A stretch of 63,290 nucleotides of DNA from positions 1 through 63,290 of the forward strand of contig JAJPHL010000033.1 in the NCBI GenBank assembly GCA_021325275.1, given 5' to 3'. The translations under genes were made by a program, and so were the position numbers. Positions 51,375 through 61,197 of the stretch are shown here, in pieces; positions within the stretch are counted from its first letter, which is position 1; every line of letters begins with the position of its first letter. The notes under the pieces were generated by a model. That model was not told the origin of the DNA. It saw nothing but the letters and a program-made list of their open reading frames with translations, and did not search any database. The stretch comes from Terriglobia bacterium (GTDB lineage: Bacteria; Acidobacteriota; Terriglobia; JAJPHL01).

Positions 51375-52391
51375 ATGCAGAACGGTTTTCATCCTACTTC
51401 CTACAAAGCAGCATGGTGGCTGCCCGGCGCGCATCCTCAGACTGTGTGGGGTCGCGCGCAGCGTTCGAAGACGCTGGTCGCGATGCGCCGCGAAGCGTTG
51501 CCCACGCCGGACGGCGACGAGTTGCTCATCGATCACCTCGACGCCCCCAGTGCCGAAAATGCCCCGCGTGTGATTCTGCTGCATGGCCTGGAAGGCAGCT
51601 CGTATTCCGTCTACATGCAAGGCATGATGCAGCTTGCTCAAGCGCGCGGATGGGCCGCGACGGCCGTAAATTTTCGCTCCTGCGCGCGGCTGCCGGACAA
51701 TTTGACCTACATGATTCCGAACAATCGCCCGCGCATGTATCACTCGGGCGAAACCACCGACATGGATCATGTCTTCCGCACGTTTCGAGCACGCGAGCCC
51801 GAGCGTCCATTGTTCGCCGTGGGGGTGTCGCTGGGCGGAAACGCGTTGCTGAAGTGGCTGGGCGAACACGCCGGCGAAAACCTCCTGCGCGGCGCGGCGA
51901 CGCTCTCGGTTCCCTACGATCTCGGTGCGGGATCGAAGCATCTGGAAACGCCGGTGGGCCGATTTTACCTGCGAAACTTCCTAAAGACGCTGATCCCGAA
52001 AGCCGTGCGCTGCGCGAAAACTTTTCCGGAAGCCGCCGCGCGCATCGACGTCGCGGCCACCGAGCGTTCTGAAACGTTTTGGACCTTCGACGATGCGGCG
52101 ACCGGGCCGCTGCACGGTTTCAAGGATGCGCGCGAATACTACACGCTTTGCAGTTCCATTCATTTCGTCGGCCGCATCGACACGCCCACGCTGTGCATCT
52201 CCGCCGCTGACGATCCCTTCCTGCCGCGCCGCGTGTTGGGGGAAGTGGAACAGGCGAAATCCAATGCAGTACGCCTGCTGATCACGCCGAACGGTGGTCA
52301 CGTGGGATTTGTCGCCGGGCCGCGGCCGAAGTACGCGCGCTATTGGGCCGAGGAAACCGCGCTGGCCTGGCTGGCGCATCTGGCCGGATAA
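51375..52391 (+). CDS. YheT-like alpha/beta hydrolase
   Basis: This 338-aa hydrolase of the YheT/ABHD1-3 group has PGAHPQTVWGRAQR near the start, the oxyanion segment ILLHGLEGSS, and NFRSCARLPD in place of the usual RGxG loop. The nucleophile motif is GVSLGGNALLKWLGE. The acid is in SAADDPF and the base in NGGHVGF. Members hydrolyse esters or lipids in the cytoplasm. No signal peptide is seen. The start lies 11 nt after the hairpin repeat. Confidence 0.9.
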   Translation: MQNGFHPTSYKAAWWLPGAHPQTVWGRAQRSKTLVAMRREALPTPDGDELLIDHLDAPSAENAPRVILLHGLEGSSYSVYMQGMMQLAQARGWAATAVNFRSCARLPDNLTYMIPNNRPRMYHSGETTDMDHVFRTFRAREPERPLFAVGVSLGGNALLKWLGEHAGENLLRGAATLSVPYDLGAGSKHLETPVGRFYLRNFLKTLIPKAVRCAKTFPEAAARIDVAATERSETFWTFDDAATGPLHGFKDAREYYTLCSSIHFVGRIDTPTLCISAADDPFLPRRVLGEVEQAKSNAVRLLITPNGGHVGFVAGPRPKYARYWAEETALAWLAHLAG

Positions 52392-52429
52392 GCCCGTTCC
52401 ACATCGTGGAATCGCGTTCCACGCAACAC

Positions 52430-52463
52430 GTCCGAAACGGACCCGGAGTGGTCCATTTCGGAC
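52430..52463. promoter_or_regulatory. Inverted repeat upstream of hppA
   Basis: GTCCGAAACGGAC and GTCCATTTCGGAC form a near-perfect inverted pair around an 8-nt spacer. Each arm is partly palindromic itself. TTGACC (52474-52479) and a TTAAAT or TATTAA -10 follow, so this may be an operator next to the hppA promoter or the terminator of the upstream gene. Confidence 0.5.
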
Positions 52464-52561
52464 CGTTCGCTCCTTGACCGTTTCGCAAACTGCGTATTAA
52501 ATGAAACAGCGTCCTCTTACGGGGCGGTCGTGCGTGTGTGTCATTTTTGGAGGCAATTCCT

Positions 52562-54988
<2,427 letters not shown>

Positions 54989-55000
54989 AACGGAAAACTA

Positions 55001-55066
55001 GTGCTGAGTGCTGAGTCCTGAGTCCTGAGCTGTTACTCAGCACTCAGCACTCAGGACTCAGGACTT
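55001..55066. repeat. Heptamer-word hairpin, GCTGAGT/CCTGAGT family
   Basis: The left side has gctgagt twice and cctgagt twice. The right side (55036-55066) has actcagc twice and actcagg twice. The arms pair but with mismatches at the variable base of each word. It directly follows the hppA stop. Confidence 0.85.
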
Positions 55067-55148
55067 ATTAAACGCATTTAGCACACAATTCGACCGCCAA
55101 AATCGTCCATTCGATGGTTCTTCGCTGTGGAAGCGGCGCGTCCACGCA

Positions 55149-55154
55149 TAAGAT
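55149..55154 (+). promoter_or_regulatory. -10 box for inositol-phosphate synthase
   Basis: TAAGAT ends 7 nt before the ATG at 55162. There is no Shine-Dalgarno site, and a leaderless mRNA is predicted. Confidence 0.4.
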
Positions 55155-55161
55155 GTTGGGC

Positions 55162-56463
55162 ATGAACATTTCACCCGCAACAGGAAAGCTTGGTGTGCTC
55201 ATCCCAGGGATGGGCGCGGTCACCACGACGTTTATCGCCGGCGTGGAGGCCGTTCGCCGCGGCGCGGCGGAGCCGATCGGCTCATTGACGCAGATGGGCA
55301 CGGTACGCTTGGGTAAACGCACCGACAATCGCGTGCCGGCGATCCGCGACTTTGTGCCCCTGGCAGGACTCGACGATCTGGTCTTCGGCGGTTGGGACAT
55401 CTACTCGGACAATTGCTACGAAGCCGCCGTCCACTCGGGCGTGCTGGAGCGTCCGCTGCTCGATTCACAAAAAGAGTTCCTGAGTTCCATCAAGCCGATG
55501 CCCGCGGTTTTCGATCAGGATTATGTGAAGCGCATCAACGGGCCGAACGTCAAGAAATACGCCAACAAGTGCGTCGCCGCGGAAATGATTGGAGAAGACA
55601 TTCGCCGCTTCAAGGCCGACACGGGCGCCGATCGCCTGGTGATGATCTGGATTGGATCGTGCGAGGCGTTTCGCACGCCGTCGGAAGTTCACTCGACGCT
55701 CGCCAAGTTCGAGCAGGGTCTGAAGAACAACGATCCGCTGATCGCGCCGAGCATGATCTACGCCTACGCGGCGTTGAAGCAGGGCATCAGCTCCATCAAC
55801 GGATCGCCAAACTTGTCGAACGACATTCCCGCGCTGCAAGAACTAGCGCGGCGCAACAACGTGCCGATCGCCGGCAAGGATTTCAAAACTGGGCAGACTT
55901 TGGTGAAGACGGTCATCGCGCCGATGCTGAAGTCGCGGCTACTCGGCTTGAGCGGATGGTTTTCCACCAACATCCTCGGCAATCGCGACGGCGAAGTGCT
56001 CGACGAGCCGGAGTCGTTCAAGACGAAGGAAGAAAGCAAGCTCAGCGTGCTGCACGAAATCTTGCAGCCGTCGGTTTATCCGCAGCTCTACAAGGATTTT
56101 CACCATCAAGTGAGGATCAACTACTACCCGCCGCGCGGCGACAACAAAGAAGGATGGGACAACATCGATATTTTCGGATGGCTCGGCTATCCGATGCAGT
56201 TGAAGATCAATTTCCTATGCCGCGATTCGATCCTGGCCGCGCCGATCGTGCTGGATCTCGTGCTGTTCATGGATCTGGCGCAGCGCGCGGGTCTGGGCGG
56301 CATTCAGGAGTGGCTGTCGTTTTACTTCAAGAGTCCCATCACGCCCGAGGGATTGTATCCGGAGCACGATTTGTTCATTCAGTTGATGAAACTGAAGAAC
56401 ACGCTGCGCTGGATGAAGGGCGAGGAGTTGATTACGCACCTCGGCCGCGAGTATTACGATTGA
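55162..56463 (+). CDS. ino1: Inositol-3-phosphate synthase
   Basis: This 433-aa NAD-dependent enzyme turns glucose 6-phosphate into 1L-myo-inositol 1-phosphate. The N-terminal nucleotide-binding segment is LGVLIPGMGAVTTTFIAG. GGWDIYSDNCYEAA and the catalytic C-terminal part with GKDFKTGQT, GWFSTNILGNRDG and the final EGLYPEHDLF region are all present. The length fits the longer bacterial branch. Inositol may serve phosphoinositide lipids or compatible solutes. A start at 55114 was rejected because it would overlap the -10. Confidence 0.95.
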   Translation: MNISPATGKLGVLIPGMGAVTTTFIAGVEAVRRGAAEPIGSLTQMGTVRLGKRTDNRVPAIRDFVPLAGLDDLVFGGWDIYSDNCYEAAVHSGVLERPLLDSQKEFLSSIKPMPAVFDQDYVKRINGPNVKKYANKCVAAEMIGEDIRRFKADTGADRLVMIWIGSCEAFRTPSEVHSTLAKFEQGLKNNDPLIAPSMIYAYAALKQGISSINGSPNLSNDIPALQELARRNNVPIAGKDFKTGQTLVKTVIAPMLKSRLLGLSGWFSTNILGNRDGEVLDEPESFKTKEESKLSVLHEILQPSVYPQLYKDFHHQVRINYYPPRGDNKEGWDNIDIFGWLGYPMQLKINFLCRDSILAAPIVLDLVLFMDLAQRAGLGGIQEWLSFYFKSPITPEGLYPEHDLFIQLMKLKNTLRWMKGEELITHLGREYYD

Positions 56464-56474
56464 GGTCAAGACGT

Positions 56475-56594
56475 TAGCCGAAGGTCGGCGGTTTTCTTTT
56501 AACGCAGAGGACGCAGAGACGCAGAGAACCGCAGCAGATTTTCTCTGCGTCTCTGCGTTCTCCGCGTTAAAACAAAACCGTTGGCCTTCGGCTA
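56475..56594. repeat. 120-nt hairpin with CGCAGAGA words
   Basis: The outer arms TAGCCGAAGG and CCTTCGGCTA, a second pair CGGTTTT and AAAACCG, and inner tandem words (acgcagagg, acgcagag) with their complements pair almost end to end. The word part is the same family as the elements at 18.7 and 20.0 kb. The outer arms are unlike them. It is likely a transcript end or boundary. Confidence 0.88.
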
Positions 56595-56658
56595 GTTCTT
56601 TTTTAGCGTCGTGGCCGCCGCCCTCCTTCGTGTGCTAGATTGTGCGTCGGAGGCAACA

Positions 56659-57153
56659 ATGAAACGCATCGCATTGGTTCTGTTAGCCGCGGCACTCTTT
56701 TCATTCGTCGCGCACGCGCAAGATGGTCCACCCACGCCGGACAAGCAAATCCGCAGTGTGTTCGACGACATTTCCGGCCGCGTCCTGGCGATGGCCAAAG
56801 ATTTTCCCGAAGCCAAGTACGACTACACGCCGCAAGCCGGTGTGCGATCGTTCCGTGAAGTGATCGTGCATCTCACCAGCGGTTTTGTGGTGGCCGCCAA
56901 ACGCGGTCGCGGCGAAAAGTACGACTGGACCGAGATCGATCCCAAGACTCTGCCGACTAAAGCGGCGGCCGTCGCGGCGCTTGAGAAAGCGATTCACGAC
57001 GCGAGCGAGGCCCTCAAGGACGAGCCGAAGGCCCAGTTCGCGGTCAGCATCGCGCCGTGGCTGGGATGCGTCGAGCATTCCGGCGAGCACTACGGCCAGT
57101 TGGTTGTGTACTACCGGAATAATGGCTTGGTCCCGCCGGAATCCCGAAAGTAG
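56659..57153 (+). CDS. Secreted DinB-fold protein
   Basis: This 164-aa protein has the signal peptide MKRIALVLLAAALFSFVAHA. A DinB-like helical bundle follows, with REVIVHLTSGF (first His about residue 74) and CVEHSGEHYGQLVVYYR with the second and third His (about 137-141), the usual metal ligands. It differs from the cytoplasmic DinB protein at 1.2 kb by being exported. Exported DinB proteins are frequent in Acidobacteria and unexplained. GGAGG lies 5 nt before the ATG at 56659. Confidence 0.85.
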   Translation: MKRIALVLLAAALFSFVAHAQDGPPTPDKQIRSVFDDISGRVLAMAKDFPEAKYDYTPQAGVRSFREVIVHLTSGFVVAAKRGRGEKYDWTEIDPKTLPTKAAAVAALEKAIHDASEALKDEPKAQFAVSIAPWLGCVEHSGEHYGQLVVYYRNNGLVPPESRK

Positions 57154-57204
57154 CGCCACCGGCGTCGCGGAATGGGCCGCAACATAACTTCATAAAGGAA
57201 TGGT

Positions 57205-57234
57205 TTGGAAAACGTTCCCGCTGGGGAGTATACT
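57205..57234 (+). promoter_or_regulatory. Promoter of the Gfo/Idh/MocA gene
   Basis: TTGGAA (57205-57210) and TATACT (57229-57234) are spaced 18 nt. The leader to the ATG at 57323 is about 80 nt and contains GGGAGG. Confidence 0.6.
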
Positions 57235-57322
57235 GGCGGTGTGTAACGCTAAAGGACGCCAGTGGCTCGCCGCGGGGAAGGCGCGCTGGCAGACATTTTT
57301 GGCCACATTCTTGGGAGGACAC

Positions 57323-58768
57323 ATGGCGGAAGAAAAACGGGGAGAAATCAACCGTAGAGACGTGTTGAAATCGGGCGCGGCTGCCGCGGCCCTGACCGGA
57401 ATCACTTTTATCACCAAGCCGGAGCGCGTCTTCGGCGCCAACGATCGCGTACGCATCGCCACTTGCGGCGTGCATGGACGCGGCAAGAATCACATCACGT
57501 CGTTCAGCAAGAATCCGAACTCGACGATCGCTGCGATCGTCGATCCCGACGATAACGTCGCCGCGAACTGCCAAAAGTGGATGGAAGGACAAAACTTCCC
57601 CAAGGCGGAAGCCTTCCGCGATGTGCGCAAGGTTCTCGCGGACAAGAATATCGACGCCATCTCGATTGCGGCGCCGAATCACTGGCACTCCTTGCTGGCG
57701 ATCTGGGCGCTGCAGGCCGGCAAGGACGTTTACTGTGAGAAGCCGGTGTCGCACAACCACTGGGAAGGCTGGCAAGTGGTGCAAGCGTCCAGGAAGTACG
57801 ACAAGCAGATCATCGTGCATGGCAGCCAGTCGCGCGCGGCGGTGGCCATCAACGAAGCCGTCGACAACATGCGCAGCGGTTTGATCGGCGAAGTCTACAT
57901 GGCGCGCGGATTGTGCTTCAAGTGGCGCGACACCATCCTCAAGAAGGGGCCGTCGCCGGTGCCCGCGGGCGTCGACTACGATTTGTGGACCGGTCCCGCG
58001 CCGATGAAGCCATTTACCGAGAATCGCTTCCACTACAACTGGCACTGGATTTGGGACACCGGCAACGGCGACATCGGCAACCAGGGCATCCACGAGCTCG
58101 ACAAAGCGCGTTGGGGCCTGGGCGTCGATTATCCGGTGAAGGTGTCGGCGATCGGCGGACATTTCATGTTCGACGACGATCAGGAAACGCCGAACACGCT
58201 CACCGCTTCCTTCGAGTTTGAGAAGGACGGCAAAAAGAAGATGCTGGTCTTCGAAGTTCGCCACTGGCTCACCAACAACGAAGTCAGCGCCGTCGGCGAG
58301 CAAGAAGCGTACGTTGGGGCGAATGGCGAAGTGTCCGACGCCAAGCGCCCGCCGCGTCCTGCCGCCACCGACAAATCCGGTGCGCCGCGTGGCCCGCGCC
58401 AACACGACACCATCGCCAACGAGTATTACGGCTCCAAGGGCTATCTGGCGATTACGAATTACAACGCCTATAAGTCCTATCTTGGACCGTCGCACGAACC
58501 CGGGCCCGAGAAGCACGTGGAAGACGGCGACAACAACTTCAAGAATTTCGTGGAAGTGGTGCGCAGCCGCAAGCACGAAGACATCAAGGCGCCGATCGAA
58601 GAAGGACACAAGTCCTGCACGCTGATCCATCTGGCCAATGCGTCATATCGCCTGGGCCGGACGATCAACTTCGATCCCGCGACGCAAAAGGTCAAGGGCG
58701 ATTCGGAAGCGCAGGCGCTCTTGAACGGCAGCTATCGCAAGGGCTACGAAGTTCCGGCCAAGGTGTAG
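57323..58768 (+). CDS. Tat-exported Gfo/Idh/MocA oxidoreductase
   Basis: This 481-aa predicted NAD(P)-dependent sugar oxidoreductase begins with a Tat-type signal (NRRDVLKSGAAAAAL, residues 11-25). A Rossmann domain follows (VRIATCGVHGRGKNH about residue 45, NPNSTIAAIVDPD). The YCEKPVSHNHWEG segment carries the conserved catalytic EKP. The C-terminal GFO/IDH/MocA domain contains NWHWIWDTGNGDIGNQG and the His of NQGIHELD. Such exported members are abundant in Acidobacteria and Planctomycetes and are assumed to act on sugars in the periplasm. GGGAGG precedes the ATG at 57323. Confidence 0.92.
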   Translation: MAEEKRGEINRRDVLKSGAAAAALTGITFITKPERVFGANDRVRIATCGVHGRGKNHITSFSKNPNSTIAAIVDPDDNVAANCQKWMEGQNFPKAEAFRDVRKVLADKNIDAISIAAPNHWHSLLAIWALQAGKDVYCEKPVSHNHWEGWQVVQASRKYDKQIIVHGSQSRAAVAINEAVDNMRSGLIGEVYMARGLCFKWRDTILKKGPSPVPAGVDYDLWTGPAPMKPFTENRFHYNWHWIWDTGNGDIGNQGIHELDKARWGLGVDYPVKVSAIGGHFMFDDDQETPNTLTASFEFEKDGKKKMLVFEVRHWLTNNEVSAVGEQEAYVGANGEVSDAKRPPRPAATDKSGAPRGPRQHDTIANEYYGSKGYLAITNYNAYKSYLGPSHEPGPEKHVEDGDNNFKNFVEVVRSRKHEDIKAPIEEGHKSCTLIHLANASYRLGRTINFDPATQKVKGDSEAQALLNGSYRKGYEVPAKV

Positions 58769-58791
58769 CGCGTCGGCAGTTCAGAGAAGGG

Positions 58792-58830
58792 AACGGGCGG
58801 AGGCCAATGGTCTCCGCCCGTTTGTATTTG
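58792..58830 (+). terminator. Intrinsic terminator of the oxidoreductase gene
   Basis: AACGGGCGGAG and CTCCGCCCGTT form a perfect 11-bp stem with a 9-nt loop, 23 nt after the stop codon. A T-rich tail (TGTATTTG) follows. The next promoter starts one base later. Confidence 0.8.
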
Positions 58831-58839
58831 TGCTACGCT
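58831..58839 (+). promoter_or_regulatory. Extended -10 box for the ParDE pair
   Basis: TGCTACGCT (TGn extended -10) ends 8 nt before the ATG at 58848. There is no Shine-Dalgarno site. A leaderless mRNA is predicted. Confidence 0.45.
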
Positions 58840-58847
58840 GAAATCAT

Positions 58848-59129
58848 ATGGACGTGCAATTGACGACCGATCAGAAAGCGTTTGTTCGCGATGCCATCGA
58901 GAGTGGGCGGCTTCACCGCGAGGAAGACGCTGTTCGAGAGGCGCTATCCATGTGGGAGGATCGAGAGCGTTTACGGCACGAGACTCTCGCGGCGGTCGAC
59001 GAGGCCGAAAGGTCCTTGGCGCGGGGCGAGGGTCGTCCGATTACGCAAGAATCCATGAGGGAGCTCGCCGAGAGCGTGAAGCAAAGAGGGCGCGCACGCT
59101 TGGCGGCCGAGCGGCGCCCGTCGCGGTAA
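58848..59129 (+). CDS. ParD/CopG-like antitoxin
   Basis: This 93-aa protein starts MDVQLTTDQKAFVRDAIESGR, a ribbon-helix-helix strand and helix. REEDAVREALSMWEDRER follows, the second helix of ParD-type antitoxins. The charged C-terminal half (SVKQRGRARLAAERRP) would wrap the toxin. It should repress its own promoter. The toxin ATG follows directly after its TAA. The -10 box upstream supports the start. Confidence 0.88.
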   Translation: MDVQLTTDQKAFVRDAIESGRLHREEDAVREALSMWEDRERLRHETLAAVDEAERSLARGEGRPITQESMRELAESVKQRGRARLAAERRPSR

Positions 59130-59429
59130 ATGGGACATCTCCGCACACCTCAGGCGGATGCCGATCTCGACGAGATCTGGTATTACGTGGCGACAAGAAG
59201 CGGCAGCATCGAGATTGCTGATCGCTTGGTGGATTCCCTCACCGATCGTTTCTATCTGCTTGCGATGTATCCCCACATAGGACGCTCCCGCGATGAAGAC
59301 CTGCAGGTCGGTCTGCGCAGTTTCCCAGTCGGTGAGTACGTTATCGTCTACCGAATCCAGGATGGAGACATCTTCGTTCTCCGCGTTTTGCACGGTCGCC
59401 GTGACATTTCTGCATTCTTCGGCCGCTAA
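59130..59429 (+). CDS. ParE/RelE-superfamily toxin
   Basis: This 99-aa protein has the ParE pattern: LRTPQADADLDEIWYYVA, a helical hairpin, then YPHIGRSRDEDLQVGLRSFPVGEYVIVYRI and the last strand IFVLRVLHGRRD (given in parts). ParE toxins poison DNA gyrase. Conserved Arg and Tyr residues (RSFPVGEY, VYRIQDG) are present. It starts at the base after the antitoxin stop and ends 1 nt before the stop of a convergent gene. Confidence 0.9.
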   Translation: MGHLRTPQADADLDEIWYYVATRSGSIEIADRLVDSLTDRFYLLAMYPHIGRSRDEDLQVGLRSFPVGEYVIVYRIQDGDIFVLRVLHGRRDISAFFGR

Positions 59430-59430
59430 C

Positions 59431-59835
59431 CTACTCTACCGTGACCGTGCCCGATCCGGCGCGCGACGTTTTTCCGTCGCGCACCGTCATGATGTCGTAG
59501 GAATAGCGCTGCCCCGACTTCGCGGCGTCGTGGACCTTGCGCGGTCCCGCGGGTCCCTGGAACGGTTCCACGTTGAAGCTCGATTTATCGGCGGGCGTGT
59601 TCGGTGCGACGAAAGGGCTGCCGTAGTTCTTGTCGGTCCAAACGATCTTGTAGGTTACCGAGTCGTTGTTCTGGAAATAAACCTGGTCGGTCTTGCGGCT
59701 CGCGATGTCGAGATTCGACGGCGTGGCCCGGCCGCTCTTGATTTGCACCATGAGGCGCGCGCCCGGCGGCGCGGCGACAACTGCTAGCGTGAACAACAAA
59801 GTAAGCGCAGCAAGAGAGCGATAGGAAATACGCAT
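59431..59835 (-). CDS. Small secreted protein, unknown
   Basis: This 134-aa protein has a signal peptide (MRISYRSLAALTLLFTLAVV). The body is beta-rich (YFQNNDSVTYKIVWTDKNYG, KVHDAAKSGQRYSYDIMT, SRAGSGTVTVE) and looks like a small Ig-like or cupredoxin-shaped sandwich. Cysteines and obvious metal ligands are missing. GGAGG lies 10 nt before the ATG. No family is recognised. It is convergent with the ParE gene, with only 1 nt between the stop codons. Confidence 0.7.
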   Translation of the reverse strand: MRISYRSLAALTLLFTLAVVAAPPGARLMVQIKSGRATPSNLDIASRKTDQVYFQNNDSVTYKIVWTDKNYGSPFVAPNTPADKSSFNVEPFQGPAGPRKVHDAAKSGQRYSYDIMTVRDGKTSRAGSGTVTVE

Positions 59836-59904
59836 TCAATCAATCCTCCACGAACAATCATACTCGATTGCGCGCGAAGTCGGTGAGCGCGGGCGACCGC
59901 AGTG

Positions 59905-59910
59905 TATTCT
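59905..59910 (+). promoter_or_regulatory. -10 box for a VOC gene
   Basis: TATTCT ends 8 nt before the ATG at 59919. No Shine-Dalgarno site is present, so a leaderless mRNA is predicted. Confidence 0.35.
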
Positions 59911-59918
59911 CAAGTTCT

Positions 59919-60326
59919 ATGGCGAATATTGATCTGCTGGCCCTGATCGTGCGCGACTACGACGCCGCCATTCGTTTCTTTGTCGACGTGCTAGACTTTG
60001 AGTTGGTGGAAGACTCGCCGTCGCTGACCAACGATGGGCGTCCCAAACGCTGGGTGATCGTCAGGCCGCGCGGCGCGCAGACCGGCATTCTCCTCGCGCG
60101 CGCCGACGGCGAACATCAGGCCGCCACGATCGGTCAACAGTTCGCCGGCCGCGTTGGTCTCTTCTTGCGAGTGGAAGACTTCGACGCTACCTACCAGCGA
60201 ATGAAGGACGCGTCGGTTCGTTTTGTAAAAGAACCTCGCGAGGAACCTTACGGCAAGGTCGCCGTCTTCGAAGACCTCGAAGGGAATCGCTGGGACTTGC
60301 TTGGTCCACGACCAATCAAGTTGTAA
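59919..60326 (+). CDS. VOC family protein
   Basis: This 135-aa single-module glyoxalase-like protein begins NIDLLALIVRDYDAAIRFFVDVL and ends KVAVFEDLEGNRWDLLGPR. The middle shows RWVIVRPRGAQTGILLARADGE, the pattern of the CatA-like or PhnB-like branch. The ATG at 59919 was chosen for its -10 spacing, and a start 17 codons upstream would add a polar tail. It is the fourth VOC gene in the window. Substrate unknown. Confidence 0.85.
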   Translation: MANIDLLALIVRDYDAAIRFFVDVLDFELVEDSPSLTNDGRPKRWVIVRPRGAQTGILLARADGEHQAATIGQQFAGRVGLFLRVEDFDATYQRMKDASVRFVKEPREEPYGKVAVFEDLEGNRWDLLGPRPIKL

Positions 60327-60338
60327 GTTGGAGGCGCT

Positions 60339-60710
60339 TCAAAGCTTGCCCCAGCAGTCCATGAGTTTTGCAGCGGCGGCCGCTTGGCACCCATCGAACG
60401 CCAAAATTGCGTTGTCCAGCGCGAGATCGTAGTCGTCAAAACACTTCGTGAAATCTTTTTTCTTGCTGGTCCGCAAGCATTCGATGAAAGCGTCATCCGC
60501 ATCGCCGACAGCCTGTGAGTATGTGTTTTCGCACTTCGCCAGGGCATTCACGTACTCCTCCAGGCAGTCAAAAAAATCATCGGACACTTCGGCCTTGGCC
60601 GGTGCATTGACCTGCGCCAGAGCGAGCATCATGCCCGCGCGACGCAGTTTGCCGTGTCGCGCGACACTCCGTGCCAAACCCTTCGATAGATCTTCAAATC
60701 GGTGCGCCAT
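60339..60710 (-). CDS. Small six-cysteine helical-repeat protein, unknown
   Basis: This 123-aa protein is not recognised. The N-terminus (RFEDLSKGLARSVARHGKLRR, then AGMMLALAQ) recalls the DLAKAL...RRxALRRLG leaders found before export signals in some bacteria, but it lacks a normal Tat box. Six cysteines at 49, 60, 78, 90, 108 and 119 give spacings 11-18-12-18-11, that is three repeats of ~30 residues, each with C-x10/11-C. The repeats look alpha-helical (DDFFDCLEEYVNALAKCE, DDAFIECLRTS). AAGGAG precedes the ATG at 60710. It is divergent from another unknown gene. Confidence 0.75.
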   Translation of the reverse strand: MAHRFEDLSKGLARSVARHGKLRRAGMMLALAQVNAPAKAEVSDDFFDCLEEYVNALAKCENTYSQAVGDADDAFIECLRTSKKKDFTKCFDDYDLALDNAILAFDGCQAAAAAKLMDCWGKL

Positions 60711-60863
60711 GGTGAAAACTCCTTTCGCGTGGATAATCAGCCGCAATAGTGCCACTCGGCGCCGGCAATTGTCAACTTAATGTCAAATTAATTCCCTTCC
60801 AAGGGCCGGGATTTGCTACAGTGCGCTGAGGGAAGGCGTGAATTTCGGAAAAGGGGAACCATA

Positions 60864-61187
60864 ATGACGCACAATGAACAGCGCAAGCATGTGGAACTCG
60901 TCCCGGTGGCCGGAGCGATTCAGTTCGGTTCGGTCGAGGGCAAGTGCGGAGCGAAAGCGAACCTCTGGAATTCGAACCAGCCGGTACTCGTGATCGTAAT
61001 CATCATCAACGTCGGGATCTGCAGCCTCGACGTTTTAGTGAACGGCGTGCCGACACGCCAAATTCCATCGCGGGCCCGCCGTCCGGAAATCATAGTCGCG
61101 CCGGGCGCCACCACGATCGACGTGGATTGCATCATGAACGTCAAAGACGGCGACTGCGACTATTTCTTTTTCTTGATTCCTCTTTGA
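60864..61187 (+). CDS. Small hypothetical protein
   Basis: This 107-aa protein is not recognised. It has a charged N-terminus (MTHNEQRKHVELV), a very hydrophobic stretch near residues 40-55 (PVLVIVIIINVGICSLDV), and alternating strands (PEIIVAPGATTIDVDC). It looks beta-rich rather than truly transmembrane. Three or four cysteines are spread through it. GGGGAA lies before the ATG at 60864. It is divergent from the six-cysteine gene, with a ~150-nt shared promoter region. The stop is 10 nt before the convergent permease stop. Confidence 0.6.
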   Translation: MTHNEQRKHVELVPVAGAIQFGSVEGKCGAKANLWNSNQPVLVIVIIINVGICSLDVLVNGVPTRQIPSRARRPEIIVAPGATTIDVDCIMNVKDGDCDYFFFLIPL

Positions 61188-61197
61188 TATCGATGAG

